Program-made: the position numbers and the translations under genes | Shown here: piece after piece, positions 45,700 through 56,983 of the stretch | Numbering within the stretch: position 1 is the stretch's first letter | How the letters are laid out: every line of letters starts with the position of its first letter | Notes under the pieces: generated by a model | What the model was told of the DNA's origin: nothing | What the model saw: the letters and a program-made list of their open reading frames with translations, nothing else | The model's database searches: none | Source of the DNA: Clytia hemisphaerica | Taxonomy: Eukaryota; Cnidaria; Hydrozoa; Leptothecata; Clytiidae | Length of the DNA: 64,000 bases | Direction: 5' to 3' | Assembly: GCA_902728285.1 (NCBI GenBank) | Contig: CACVBU010000758.1 | Location: forward strand, 1,178,001-1,242,000

Positions 45700-45985
45700 T
45701 AACATAGAGGTCTTGGCCGGACATAGAGGTCGTCGTCGAACATAGAGGTCTTGGCTGGACATAGAGGTCGTCGTCGAACATAGAGGTCTTGGCCGGACAT
45801 AGAGGTCTTGGCCGGACATAGAGGTCGTCGTCGAACATAGAGGTCTTGGCCGGACATAGAGGTCTTGGCCGGACATAGAGGTCGTCGTCGAACATAGAGG
45901 TCTTGGCCGGACATAGAGGTCGTCGTCGAACATAGAGGTCTTGGCCGGACATAGGGACATAGAGGTCGTCGTCGAACATAGAATT
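45700..45985. repeat. 19-bp minisatellite, left arm
   Basis: Two unit types, A (ACATAGAGGTCTTGGCCGG) and B (ACATAGAGGTCGTCGTCGA). From the outer side inward the order is A B A' B A A B A A B A B A B, where A' has CTGG for CCGG. Because 19 is not a multiple of 3 and no unit contains a stop, all three minus-strand frames stay open and encode the same 19-residue repeat. The open frames here are therefore artefacts of the repeat. Confidence 0.95.
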
Positions 45986-46684
45986 CGCCGGGGCGGTTCG
46001 CATCAACGAAGGCGGTTTATCTGGCGGGGTGGTTTTTGCGAAGCGAATATACATGAGCGAAGCAGTTTTGCTATCGTGTGCATGTACCTTTAAATTCTAT
46101 ATACCAGGGGAGCACCAAGGTAAACTTGATGTGCGTTTTCTACGGTACCGAAAACATCATTTCGATCCATCAGTTTGCTAATATTGAAAACTGAAAATCA
46201 TTTTTTCCTTTTAAGATTGCGTATATGCCTTAAGGGAAGAAATTTCTTTGTAAATCAACTTATTGGTAAGCCCAGGAAAAACAGCGGATTAATCTCTCTA
46301 GAAAAATACTTGCGGTACACATTTTTTATAAGCAACTGGGTTGCTAAGGGCTCAGGCCTCAAATCCTCAAATCCAAATTAGCAACTTTTTTTCCTCAGCA
46401 ATAAAAAAAACTCGGGCACAATTTTAGAAGAGAGCCTTGCAAACATTCGAAAGATGCCTTTACTGTCCATTTAAATTGAAAAATTGTCGAAAAATTCAAA
46501 ATTGTGCTTTTCAACTATTTTAAGTTTGAAAATCTTTTGCCCTCCTGGATTTCGAAAAATCCTTAGCGAAAAATGGAATTGCTTTTTAAAAAAATTTGTA
46601 GACTAGGAGCTATTGACGCAAACGCCATTTTGACCAAAATTTCAAAATAACAAAAAAACTTTTTAGAGTTGAAAACGAAGTAGC

Positions 46685-46779
46685 CAAGCAAGCTCGACGC
46701 TCGCTTGCTTCTTACTTCGCGCTCGATGGCAATTTCAAGACATCGAGTAAGAAGCATTAGCGAGCGTCGAGCTTGCTTG
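46685..46779. repeat. Hairpin inside the fold-back element
   Basis: CAAGCAAGCTCGACGCTCGC at the left pairs with GCGAGCGTCGAGCTTGCTTG at the right, with further pairing of CTTACT/AGTAAG around a short loop. Confidence 0.8.
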
Positions 46780-47007
46780 ACTAAAAACGAAGCGAAGAAC
46801 CAACAGAAATGCCTACAATGACTTATATTGAGAAAAAAAATCATCACCCCATTCATTGATCATTGATTAATTTCCAAAACATCTGAAATCTTCCAGACGA
46901 CTTTAGAGTCTGGCTGGGCAGAATAAAAATCAGAATGGCCACTTATCTGCGTCATCCAGTCTATCAAAAAGCTCTAAGTGACCTCCAGGCTAATGATCCC
47001 GTTGTTC

Positions 47008-47297
47008 GACGGCGACTTCTATGTCCGGCCAAGACCTCTATGTTCGACGACGACCTCTATGTCCGGCCAAGACCTCTATGTTCGACGACGACCTCTATGT
47101 CCGGCCAAGACCTCTATGTCCGGCCAAGACCTCTATGTTCGACGACGACCTCTATGTCCGGCCAAGACCTCTATGTCCGGCCAAGACCTCTATGTCCGGC
47201 CAAGACCTCTATGTTCGACGACGACCTCTATGTCCAGCCAAGACCTCTATGTTCGACGACGACCTCTATGTCCGGCCAAGACCTCTATGTTATCGAA
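47008..47297. repeat. 19-bp minisatellite, right arm
   Basis: The same A and B units as the left arm, inverted. From the outer side inward: A B A' B A A A B A A B A B A and a diverged B. The variant A' is again third, and the array differs from the left only by one extra A (and the diverged inner unit). A plus-strand open frame starting MATYLRHPVYQKALSDL at 46935 runs into the array. It is probably fortuitous. Confidence 0.95.
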
Positions 47298-47583
47298 GAA
47301 GACGACGTTCTGCCGTGACTTTGCTATACACAAATACGATAAGGTGTTATTTTGAAGACTGTGTTGTCAAATTTCCAGACCAGAACTTATAAAATAAAGA
47401 CCGAAAAAAATTGGGCTGAGACCTCTATGAACGACGACGACTTCTATGTCCGGCCACGACCTCTATGTCCGGCGACGACCTCTATGTCCGACCACGGCCT
47501 CTATGCGCGGCGACGACGACCTCTATGTTCGACGACGGCTTATCATTTCGGATTATTGAACCCGATCCCCCCTGATAGAGTCC

Positions 47584-48830
47584 AAAGGTCGAAAAATATC
47601 AAGATTCTTGATATTTTCTCTTCTAAAGTACCAGGGCCCTAAACGATTCCTCCAATTATACGGTACTGGCCTCTTTAAGTCGTAGAATCGTTTATCGGCC
47701 CTGGGCTCGCGAGGGTGCACATATATTCCAAACAGACATTTCACAGACAAGATTTTGAAACCCAGACTACGGTATTGGTTTGCTACCACCTTAATACCAC
47801 CGCATTAACATTATAAACTCCTCTGGGAATAACCAAATCAGTATTGTGAAAACCAGGTACACGATGCTAATGAGGTAATTTATGAGAAGGTCTATTGAAA
47901 AAAGGGCAAAGATAGTTTACACATAATAGAAAGCCCAGGCTTTTAGAGGCCTTACTCTTAAAAAGTTAAGTAGGAGTTTTACACTCGAAACGAAGGAAGA
48001 TATGGCGTAGCCTAATTAGGGCAAAGATTTCAGACAAATTGTCGCTAGGCTGCTGGTATCCACTAATGGATTCGTGCTTCGAGCTCCTACAGTACAATCA
48101 TGGATAAAATATTCATTGCAGAGGGAATTTCTTTGCAAAGTTTTAATACACCAACGCAAAGTTTTAAAATGAGACTTTGAAGACCTTATTGGGATCTCGG
48201 GATTTATGAATGCTCAAAATTTGTCCAACAAGGCTGTGAATATAGCCTGGAACCACTCCGAAATCGAAATAAAACGAATGAAATAAAAATGAATTTATAC
48301 TAAAATCGCAATTCTGGCGCGAATTTTAGAGTGTACATAAATATCTATATATTTCAACTATTATTGTACCAGCGAATTTTGTAGAGTTCCTGCGATTCGG
48401 ATGAAGCTGAAACAAAATTTAAAAGATAACAAATAGAGTTGTATGTTTTCAATTTTCTTTTCAATTCAAAAACTGATGCCGCATATTTGACGTCGAAATT
48501 GTTTCTGTAAATAATGTTAAGCTACTGATAAAAAACACGAGTTAACCAAAAAAAATACTAATTCAATGAAACTAGATTTTCTACTTTCAAGTACCGAATG
48601 ATCTAGGGAAACATGCCCTTAAATGTTCTTCTCATATATGTTCTGTTGGTAAAAGTCGCACCAAATCCGTCCAAAAACTTGTCAAATTTCTTTATTCAAA
48701 AATTTATTCAAACCTCCGGTAAGCTAAGCCAGAATCGTGAAAATTCAGAACTACTATTGAAACTTATATTTTTGAATTTACGAATTTACGCCTAATTCAA
48801 AATGCCACCGTTAGCAAAAATGGAACAATC
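47584..48830. other. Intergenic stretch 3' of PSMC3
   Basis: A single end of the MITE family at 53080 (GAGGTAATTTATGAGAAGGT then CTATT, 47874-47898) is the only repeat recognised. No gene seen. Confidence 0.4.
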
Positions 48831-48836
48831 TTTATT
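48831..48836 (-). terminator. Poly(A) signal AATAAA of PSMC3
   Basis: AATAAA on the minus strand 21 bp after the PSMC3 stop, implying a very short 3' UTR. Confidence 0.65.
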
Positions 48837-48856
48837 ATAATGAATGGAAAAACGTT

Positions 48857-51800
48857 TTAAGCGTAATATTGAAGATTGTTTTTCTTTTTGGATTGGACCT
48901 CCATGATACCGTCCATATAATCTTCATGTTGAAGTTCTGTAGCTTCCCTTCTCAACGCAATCATACCGGCTTCCACACATACAGCTTTCAGTTGTGCTCC
49001 GTTAAAATCTTCCGTACAACGCGCCAACTCTTCGAAATTGACCTGAAGAGATTAAGAGATTAAGTTAAAGGATATCAATTCACGTATTCTCTACCGTTTG
49101 TCAAGTCTAGATACTCATGTTAAATTAAGGGCTCTGACCATAGTGAATTTTTAATATTTGCCACGTACAAAATATAAATTTCTACTTAATGTAGCATACA
49201 AAACTGTGGCATGTTATACATTTTCTTTTAGGCCAATTTATCCTTGAGTCTGAAAATTTAAGAATCGCAATGAAAAAATTAGACGAAGAAGAAAATGAAG
49301 ACTTTTGCGAAGAAGAGTATTTCAACTATGAAGAGCATTTTCGGCGAAGAAAAAACTTTTTGAATTTTTTTTTGCGGTAGATGGTGTATATTTTTTCATA
49401 GAAAAACAGCCATAACTTCTGATGCATTAATTTAGAAAAATTTTCCGAAAAATTTGAAACAGTTCAATTCTTCGCGGACAGTTTAATAAAACTTCAAAAC
49501 AAAAAGGTTAATTACCCATTAAAACTTTTAGCACTTTTTTATAAAAGAAGGCAATGCAACATATTATTAACGTCTTTTTAAAGTTCACAGCGTCATTTTT
49601 GCAATTAAATTCTTAATTACTCTTAAGGGATTTGATTTAAAAGCAATTTGTAAAGGCAATTCTTTGTTAAAAGTGTTAAAGAACCTAAACATAACTTTTA
49701 TGTTCAAATACTAAAATCAATTTTTCGACTATGGTCAAAGCCCTTAAACAGAAAGATATCAAAACAATGAAATTCTGACGTAAGAACCATGTAAGAACCC
49801 GCTTAAAGAAACCAGATACTCCCGTCATTTAGATTGAACTTTTCGAATGCTAAGCAATCCACGTCCTGCAACTCCAGAATCTCAGGGAAATTCTCTCATT
49901 AAGAAGGTTTTAACGAGAAAAAATTTCCTTGTAAATTCATTACCAGTCCCCTGAAAAGCGGACCGCGTCGATAAAGGTGTATCAGAGTTCAAAAGTACAT
50001 ACGTTAGAGCTGAAATTCATTTTTCTGGAATGGATTTGCAAAATACGAGCACGTGCTTCCTCCGTAGGATTGGGGAATTCGATCTTTCTATCTAAACGTC
50101 CGGATCGAAGTAAAGCTGGATCCAAGATGTCCACACGATTGGTTGCTGCGATAACCTGAAATATTTTTCAAAATTTTTGCCATAAATGCTGATTCAGAAA
50201 AAATAATTTGTATATAAATGTAATTTTCCGTTGCAAACTATGTCATGTCGGCAGCAAAAGAATTCCACAGCTTTTATCTACTACCCATCTTGAGAATTTT
50301 TAGTTTTTTAATGTCAATTTATGGGCCCGAGAATGCTCATTCAAATTCTCACCTGGATTTTGGGATATGTTCTTAGGAATTATAGAAAGCTTCCTATACT
50401 CCTTCTTCATAACTTAATTTCGACGTCTAAGGAGTTAAAGAGAGTTCTATGCAATTTTTGGCAGATTTAGATGAACAATTTTTCATATAGAAGATTAGGC
50501 TACTTCCAAAATGTTTCAGACAACCAAAAACATGTTTTTCTTAAAGAAGAAATACTAACCAACCAAAGTAATCAAAAATCGCCCCATTTCGACTCATCTA
50601 CAGGTTTCAATTGTCATTTGAATCAAACAAAACCTACTATTGGGGGTCCCTTACGTTTGGGGGATATATACCGCAGTGCTTATATCTAAAACACTAATGA
50701 ATGCGAAAAGGTGCAGCGTATTTTACCATTTTATCACCCAAAACTACCCAAACTTGGGTGATTGACACTTTTCCCTTTCTGTCTTATAAATAAAAAAAAA
50801 AACGCAAAAATCATCTTACTTTAATTTGTGATGTAGAGCTGAACCCATCTAATTGATTCAACAGCTCCAACATAGTACGTTGAACTTCACGGTCGCCAGC
50901 TTTCTCGCTGTCGAAACGTTTTGTACCGATAGCATCCAATTCGTCAATAAAGATGATAGCTGGAAGCTTCTCTTTGGCAAGTGCGAATGCATCTCTCACC
51001 AATTTCGCACCATCTCCGATAAACATTTGTACAAGTTGTGGACCAGCCAATTTCAAGAACGTAGCTTTTGTTTGGGCGGCACACGCCCTTGCTAGTAGAG
51101 TTTTTCCGGTACCAGGCGGGCCAAACAGAAGAACACCTTTGGGTGGTGCAACACCTGAATTGAACAGAACATAGACAGATTTTTTTCTAAGATAAATATT
51201 TGATGCAGAAATTAAACAATACATTTTCATTGAACATAATGTTAAGTGTACATAATTTCCCCTGACTAAAATTTCCCTTGTCAATTTGAACCAGATGCGG
51301 ACACAAGTTTTGGTTTTTAAGTTGCTATCCAGACAATAATAAATCTCTACAACAATATACCGGATAAGGTACGATCTCAAAATTTTCTGAGGAGACTTTG
51401 AGAAGATGTGTCCATATTGAACAGGGTGTTCGTATTGAACAGGGTGTTCATATTGAACAGGGTGTTCGTTCAAATTATACAATTTTTTTCAAACAATAAA
51501 AGAATAGTATGATTACCATGAGAACATTTTAAACAGAATAAATACCTAGACGTTCGAATCGTTCTTGATGCGTCATTGGGAGGACGATAGCTTCGATCAG
51601 TTCTTGAATTTGTGTATCTAGCCCACCGATGTCACTGTATTGTTCAGTCGGCCTCTCATCAACCTCCATAGCTGAAAAAGAAAAAATTCGGACGCTGGTA
51701 AAGAGTTTATTTACAAAAAAAGTGTTCTCTGAACAACCAATGATTTACCATATATAAATTTTTAAAAGGTTCAATGACTAAGGGGGTCATTTGTAAGGAA

Positions 51801-52800
51801 AGTGTGTTGGATAGAAAGAAGAGAAGGAGCATATTAAGATAAAGAGATGAATGGATGGAAACTCATAGAATCAGTTCACCTAATATAAACGTCATTTCAC
51901 TGTGGTGTTGAAAAGAATAGGAATTTGAGACTAATAATGATTCTCTAATAAATTAATGGCCAGAGGCCATTTGTAATGCCCTAGTAATCATGATATGATG
52001 CAGTGATTTTTAAATGAGCTGATTCTTTTAGGATTTCTATTACTAAACCACTGGTGCATAGAATGCAGAGGGGTCCAACTCCCAGCATTTTTCAGGAGGG
52101 GGGGGGGGGGGCTAAGGAACATAGCCCCCGGCGAAATTTTAAAAATGTAACCCCCTTCCTCACAAAGCAAAATATCGAAGAAATTTAGCTTGCATTACTG
52201 TTATATCAGCTCTGTCTCCAGTTCCATTACTCGACACTCAACTCCCTAGCCAGCTAGCCCCCAGAAAATAATACAGCGCTCAATCAAGCAAAAATGGTTT
52301 AGCCCCCTAAGCTCAGGGGGAATGCATGCAATGTGTTGACCCACAAAAGAATTTTGATAGTTTTTGACGTCTCGAGGTATAGGGAATATCCTAAATTTTA
52401 TGGAGTTTTTAAAATACATTTTAACTTAAAATATGGGGTGATACTTTTCAAATTTTCCATACAAATAGGATTTTAAGGTTAGATTTTACTTTTCTAAAGA
52501 GTTCTCATGGTGTTGGGTACACAGCTCAAGTTTACACGAGTCAATGCCTCATAACGGGCGATAAAGATTCTTTTAACACGTCCAAAACTGGAAAATAATA
52601 AGAATTGACTATAAGAGAATGAGTGGTTTGCCTACCTTTGACACGAGCATCATATTCTGAGGGTAATGTTTCCAAGATCAAATATGAATCTTTATTAACA
52701 CCAACCAGATCGCCAGGTTTCAGGTTTTCCGCATCAACTAGACCAATAACCGGTAGAAAGTAGGTTTGTCTTGTAGAAGTCTTCACTACTGCACACTTAC
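48857..52800 (-). CDS. PSMC3: 26S proteasome regulatory subunit 6A (Rpt5) AAA+ ATPase, N-terminal exons missing
   Basis: This is one of six ATPases of the proteasome base ring, which unfold and translocate ubiquitinated proteins in cytosol and nucleus. Exons (minus): 52636-52800, 51546-51671, 50820-51154, 50003-50155, 48857-49042. All have GT-AG borders with agreeing phases, giving about 321 residues out of some 420-440. The OB-fold end reads [19 protein letters not shown]. Next come [18 protein letters not shown], Walker [10 protein letters not shown], the pore-loop segment [15 protein letters not shown], Walker [34 protein letters not shown], the Arg-finger segment [14 protein letters not shown], and the C-terminal QYYA (the HbYX motif that docks into the 20S alpha ring). 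The first exon listed starts in phase 2 (G|GT AAG), so at least one exon precedes it. The coiled-coil N terminus was not found between 52.9 and 64 kb. Confidence 0.95.
51409..51474. repeat. 18-bp x 3 tandem repeat in a PSMC3 intron
   Basis: ATTGAACAGGGTGTTCGT-type units, three copies, in the intron between the second and third exons listed. Confidence 0.8.
52085..52335. repeat. G/C-run repeat fragment in a PSMC3 intron
   Basis: A run of about 14 G at 52099, then GGCTAAGGAACATAGCCCCC, and two more AGCCCCC words near 52257 and 52303. It resembles the interior edges of the element at 53956-54553. Boundaries unclear. Confidence 0.4.
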
Positions 52801-52855
52801 CTAGAAAAAAAAATGATGATATTGTCAGAAAATTTTGAAAAATGTTTTGGCATAC

Positions 52856-52917
52856 CTTTAGGTAACTGACGTAATTTTAGTACTGGGTTCAGGATTTTTT
52901 TTATTGAAAGGGAAGTA
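52856..52917 (-). other. Possible upstream PSMC3 exon
   Basis: On the minus strand TTATTTCTAG precedes a 62-bp open stretch ending LRQLPKG with a GTATGC donor. Its phase joins exactly to the next exon to give [14 protein letters not shown] (RKGKCAVIKTSTRQ in vertebrates). The donor, phase and Lys-Gly fit. The rest ([13 protein letters not shown]) does not resemble the conserved DLDSQR region, so the 5' boundary is doubtful. Confidence 0.4.
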
Positions 52918-53079
52918 CTAGAAATAACATGGTGGTATGAAGGTAGATCACCCGAATGTTCATTGAAAATATTTCGAATTGGTCTCAATGTAGTGAGCGA
53001 AGGAAGGGTTATTAATTTTAAAATAACCCAAACAATATGTTATTTTTCCATTATTATCACGGGCCATATTAAGTGTCGG

Positions 53080-53281
53080 AATAGACCTTTTCATATATTA
53101 CATCCCAACCATCACTTGCCTCGTATTCAAACAATTACCATGGTGATTATGTCCCTTGAGACATTAAATGATATTTTTATGAATAGAAAGTAAATAAAAT
53201 CCGCTAGGCGTTAATCACCATGGCAATAATTTCGAAACGAGGCAAGTGATGTTCGTAATGTAATTTATGATAAGGTCTATT
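53080..53281. mobile_element. MITE with about 72-bp imperfect inverted repeats
   Basis: AATAGACCTTTTCATATATT... at the left pairs with the complement of the right end ...TTATGATAAGGTCTATT. The arms include ATCACTTGCCTCGT / ACGAGGCAAGTGAT and ACCATGGTGATTA / TAATCACCATGG. A partial relative is at 47874-47898. Confidence 0.75.
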
Positions 53282-53639
53282 GGTATCTTTCTTCAAAGTA
53301 TGTTTGCTTTATTTCTACTGTTGTTTTTTATTATCAAAGGCTACAACGTTCAAATCAATTCTTTCTTACCCAATCGAAACATTCAATTTTGCTGCAAATA
53401 AGGAATTGTGACTTGGCCGGATTTTTCGAGTATAGCAAGAAAAAATGGAGTGGGGTTCTGGGGGCACTCTAAGGCCCCTGACAGGGGTTTTAGGGAATGA
53501 CCAAAAAGTGTCCGGTAATTACCGATCAACAGTCGTTATTTGCAGCACAGCATTTGTATGGAATTTCTGATAAATTTAGTTTCTACCTGACTCATATACA
53601 GGTCACAGGTTTCAGATGAGATATAAGTTGCTTTCCCAT

Positions 53640-54727
53640 CCAAGAGTTCAACTGTAGGCCCCTTAGGAGCTTTTCAAATCTTTGTGTAAGAGCGGTCTTG
53701 ACCTCAAAGAAAGTCTTGTATTTTATTTTACCAATTGTCATGTATGCCTCCAGTGTTTGAAACCCTACAGGACCCTCAGATGCAGGTCTATACGCTGATC
53801 TGGAAATGGTACAGCGTAAAGCAGCTCGTTTCATCAACAACGAATGGTCCTTCAACAATGATTGAAAGGATTTTAATTGCACAACCTGCATAAAATCTCA
53901 AGCCTTGCCATGCTACATAAATTTCTGCACAAGAAAATTGCTATCCTCTCGGTATCAGGGCCGGCGAAACCGGGGGGGCTAGGGGGGGCTGTAGCCCCCC
54001 CACTTTTTTGCAAAAAAAAAAGAGCGAGAGAGAGAAAGAGAGGGTGAGAAAAAAGACTTGGCTACGTTCAACAATGAAGCCAAAACGGTTTAACAATCTT
54101 TCTTTGCTCCATATCCATATAAAAATCTAACGGATAAACTTGATTTAGATGAAGTTGGTAGAGAGTATGTGCCGACTCGAGAGCATTGCTTTAATTACTT
54201 TGGAAATTTTTAATTTTTATTACTGTATACTTACTGTTAAAGCATACTATCAATCTACTTTTACTTATGAATTTTGAAGATGTAAAAGTCCGCTTTATTT
54301 ACTTAAAGGTTTCATTTTGTTATTATGTAGTAGTATATTCTTATTGGTGATTATTAGTATAAAAAAACGCCAAACTTTTTTAATTTTTTCATACCAATAA
54401 CTGCACAAAAATTAAATTTAGACCACTTCTAGGCCAATGTAGTGTACTATAATTTCAAAAATTTTTCGGCCCGTCAGCCCCAACCATGGTGGGGCCTCCT
54501 TAGTCACTATATCATTTAGCCCCCTCACTTTTAAAACCGATTCGCCGGCCCTGGGTATGCTACCAAGTCATTCCAGAGATAATACTAAATTAAAGCAAAC
54601 ATTTGGCAGAATTTTTGCTTATGCAAACTCACTTATCCGGACAGCCACAAAAAGGTGGAACAAATTACTAACTGATTTGAGAAAGACTACAAAAGAGGAT
54701 CTCTTCAGAACCAAACTTATTGAACAT
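53640..54727 (+). pseudogene. LINE ORF2 C-terminal remnant, split by a transposon
   Basis: The plus strand reads PIVMYASSV*NPTGP, then ADLEMVQRKAARFINNEW, then SLAMLHKFLHKKIAIL. After the inserted element it reads MLPSHSRDNTKLKQTFGRIF, ATKRWNKL and DLFRTKLIEHF*. This is the characteristic end of CR1/Jockey/L2-type non-LTR reverse transcriptases (the post-RT QRRAARF block). Stops and frameshifts are present. The sequence after 54730, with repeated AATCTCAATCTAAGATTTT, may be its 3' UTR. Confidence 0.8.
53956..54553. mobile_element. CAGGGCCGGCG-ended DNA element with 5-bp target duplication
   Basis: CAGGGCCGGCGAAACCG at the left; CGGTTTTAAAAGTGAGGGGG can be read on the minus strand from the right end, which closes CGCCGGCCCTG. 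GGTAT flanks both ends (53951-53955 and 54554-54558). It sits inside a LINE coding remnant, which proves insertion. Interior: an AG-rich microsatellite (54020-54045) and AT-rich sequence. Confidence 0.8.
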
Positions 54728-55120
54728 TTTTAGAACAATTAACTTAAACTATTGTATTGTAAAAAATTGTCACTATATTTATCATTATAATTTAGAATTG
54801 TATTGTATATTCCAAGTTCAACCTTGGCTTTAAAAATCTCAATCTAAGATTTTCAGTCTGAAACCACAACTATAGTCATTTTCGACCTCAACCAATTGGC
54901 TTTAATCTCAATTCTAAGATTTTTAGTCTTACATTTACATAAATTCTCAAAACCATCTCAGACATTCCTTTATTTGTTTTATTAAGAACATAAGGCTGGT
55001 ATCATAAATAACATGGATTTTTATCTAATTCCATCCTTCATTACTTCAAGACACGGATTTCGAATTAGATTTTTTTGTAGCTTTTGCTTTGATTCCGTGT
55101 AATTTGCACAAAAAAATCAA

Positions 55121-55548
55121 GTACCTTAGTTCCCTTAATTTTCGCGCGCCTTTTATTTTCGCGCCTCTAATTTTTGTGCCTTTAATTTTCGCGCAGCTCG
55201 TAAAATAGAATATTTGTGCATCCTTTAATTTTCTCGCATCTTGCAATTTCTGGGATATTTTCTGAGTGTTTTTTACCATTTTAAGTGAGTTTTACTCACT
55301 TTTAGTGTGTATTCAAGCTAGATTTTACATCCCTGAGGCATATTTACCATGAATCGAGATCCCATTTTATTAAAAGAGTCCTAAGATGAGATTTCTACAC
55401 GTTCAGAACGATTACTAGTTCGCGCACCCTTTAATCTTCGCGCGGCCAAGTGGACGAAAATAGGCCTATTTTGTGCCCCTTTTATTTTTGCGCACGTATT
55501 CTGTGCGAAAATAAAAGGGGCGAGAAAATTAATGGAATTAGGTAACCA
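55121..55548. mobile_element. MITE of TTAATTTTCGCGC words
   Basis: GTACCTTAGTTCCCTTAATT at the left matches the complement of AATTAATGGAATTAGGTAAC at the right. Between them CCTTTAATTTTCGCGC-like words recur six or more times. Confidence 0.6.
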
Positions 55549-56371
55549 AAACAGAAAGTTGCTGTGCTACAAGCAATTTTAGCTCATTTTTCCATTTTTG
55601 GCATACTGTATGGGCCCTTTATCAGCCAAAAACATAAAATGATAAGGCCATTGTATAACCTTATTTCTTTTATTGAATTTAAAGATAGAAAAACTTTTTT
55701 TGAATGAAATAAAAAGAGAAATAAAAACATCTATCGACATCTTATAATGTGTTTTTACTTCTTGAGTCTTTTTTGGCATGGGTAGTTTAATTCAAAACCT
55801 ATGTATTATCAATCGCACATTACATTGTTTTACAGAAAAATTTGATTTTAAAATATAACAGAGATCATATTAAACTATTTCCTATTTGGTTTGGGGAATG
55901 TGCTCTAATCTCCCTAGTCATAAAAACAGAGATAATGCATTTGAAAAAAAGAATGGCCATATCGTGAAATCCAAGGACCGCACACAGTGACAGATAGCGT
56001 CAGGGTTGAGGTTGAGGTCGAGAAAGTATAGATTACTGTTCGAACATACATGTTTCTGATTACGAAACATGTAGTCTATACCACTAGGCCACACAGACTG
56101 CTGAGTTTTCCGAAATTCAAGGTTTTATTTAGAGTAACATATGTATTATGTGAACAGACCTTACAAGTTAGGCTAACTGTTGTGATCGCCATTCCTACAT
56201 TTGCAAGGTCAGTACATCATGAAGATTTAGCCAGTTTAGGGAGTTGGAAAGGGTCCACTTATATTTCTTATATATTTGTTCTTTGGCCGGCTTAACAATT
56301 CTAAAAGCTTTTTGGGCTGACTTTTCAGTATACAGCTGTTTTAAATAGATTGTAACTTTGTGTAATATCAG

Positions 56372-56585
56372 TAGGTTAACTTGCATCAGTGGAGGCTAAC
56401 ATGCATAGCCCTCAAATGAATGACCTGGCTGGTCCTTAAAATACAAAGTTAAATCAAGTAGAGTAGAGCTGCGAGCGGAGCTGTGTAGTTCATTTGTTTT
56501 GAAATTTTGATGCTTTGATTGGTCAGTCATTGGAGGGGTATGCATGTTAGCCTCCACTGATGCAAGCTACCTGACTTCACGGTAC
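56372..56585. mobile_element. Fold-back MITE, GCATCAGTGGAGGCTAACAT family
   Basis: Arms 56385-56409 and 56540-56566 (GCATCAGTGGAGGCTAACAT and complement) pair. The right end runs on to CTGACTTCACGGTA. A single related end lies at 37122-37196. Confidence 0.7.
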
Positions 56586-56983
56586 GTTGTCTAATTCCAT
56601 CGTAGCAACTATCTGGTCTTCAAAATGTTTATACATGGACATGTTCATAAATGATGAGTAAATATTGGCCTTTTGGAAACATTTGAAATGACTGTTACAA
56701 TTTTACTTTATGATAAAAATGTAACAAAATTTCAGAGGTCCTCACTGCTGCAGTGGTTAAGCTATGTAGCTATGGAGGTTTGTTTCAGGGTCAGTGAAAT
56801 GATAAAAAAGTAACAAGTAAGAAATAAATAAAATGATAAAAATGGCCATAACTCATGAAATATGTATTTTAAAGATGTGAAAATGTTACACATCACACGG
56901 ACCTACATTAGACCTACATTATAGACCTCTCACGGACCTACATTAGACCTCTACACGGACCTCTTGCGAATGAATGAAAAAGA

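Larger units (their letters stand above)
45415..47577. mobile_element. 2.16-kb fold-back element with minisatellite-bearing inverted arms
   Basis: It starts TATCAGGGGGGATCGGGTTC and ends with the complement at 47577. The arms pair for about 550-570 bp each (45415-45985 and 47008-47577). GAGTCC flanks both ends (45409-45414 and 47578-47583), a 6-bp target duplication. Each arm has a unique outer part (about 285 bp, with a few spaced 19-bp units) and an inner array of 19-bp units. The 1-kb centre is largely non-coding and holds a hairpin at 46685-46779. Long inverted repeats carrying tandem subrepeats recall Drosophila FB and Galileo elements. The superfamily is not determined. Confidence 0.85.

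Noticed and set aside
46935-47020. MATYLRHPVYQKALSDL start of a possible transposon protein
   Set aside because: The only non-repeat part is about 25 residues before the minisatellite. Too short to identify.
45600-47392. Seven long overlapping open frames with DLYVRRRPLCPAKTSM-type repeats
   Set aside because: They are produced by the stop-free 19-bp minisatellite, which stays open in all three frames on one strand of each arm.
50853-51174. Plus-strand open frames opposite PSMC3
   Set aside because: Shadows of the highly conserved AAA+ exon on the other strand.
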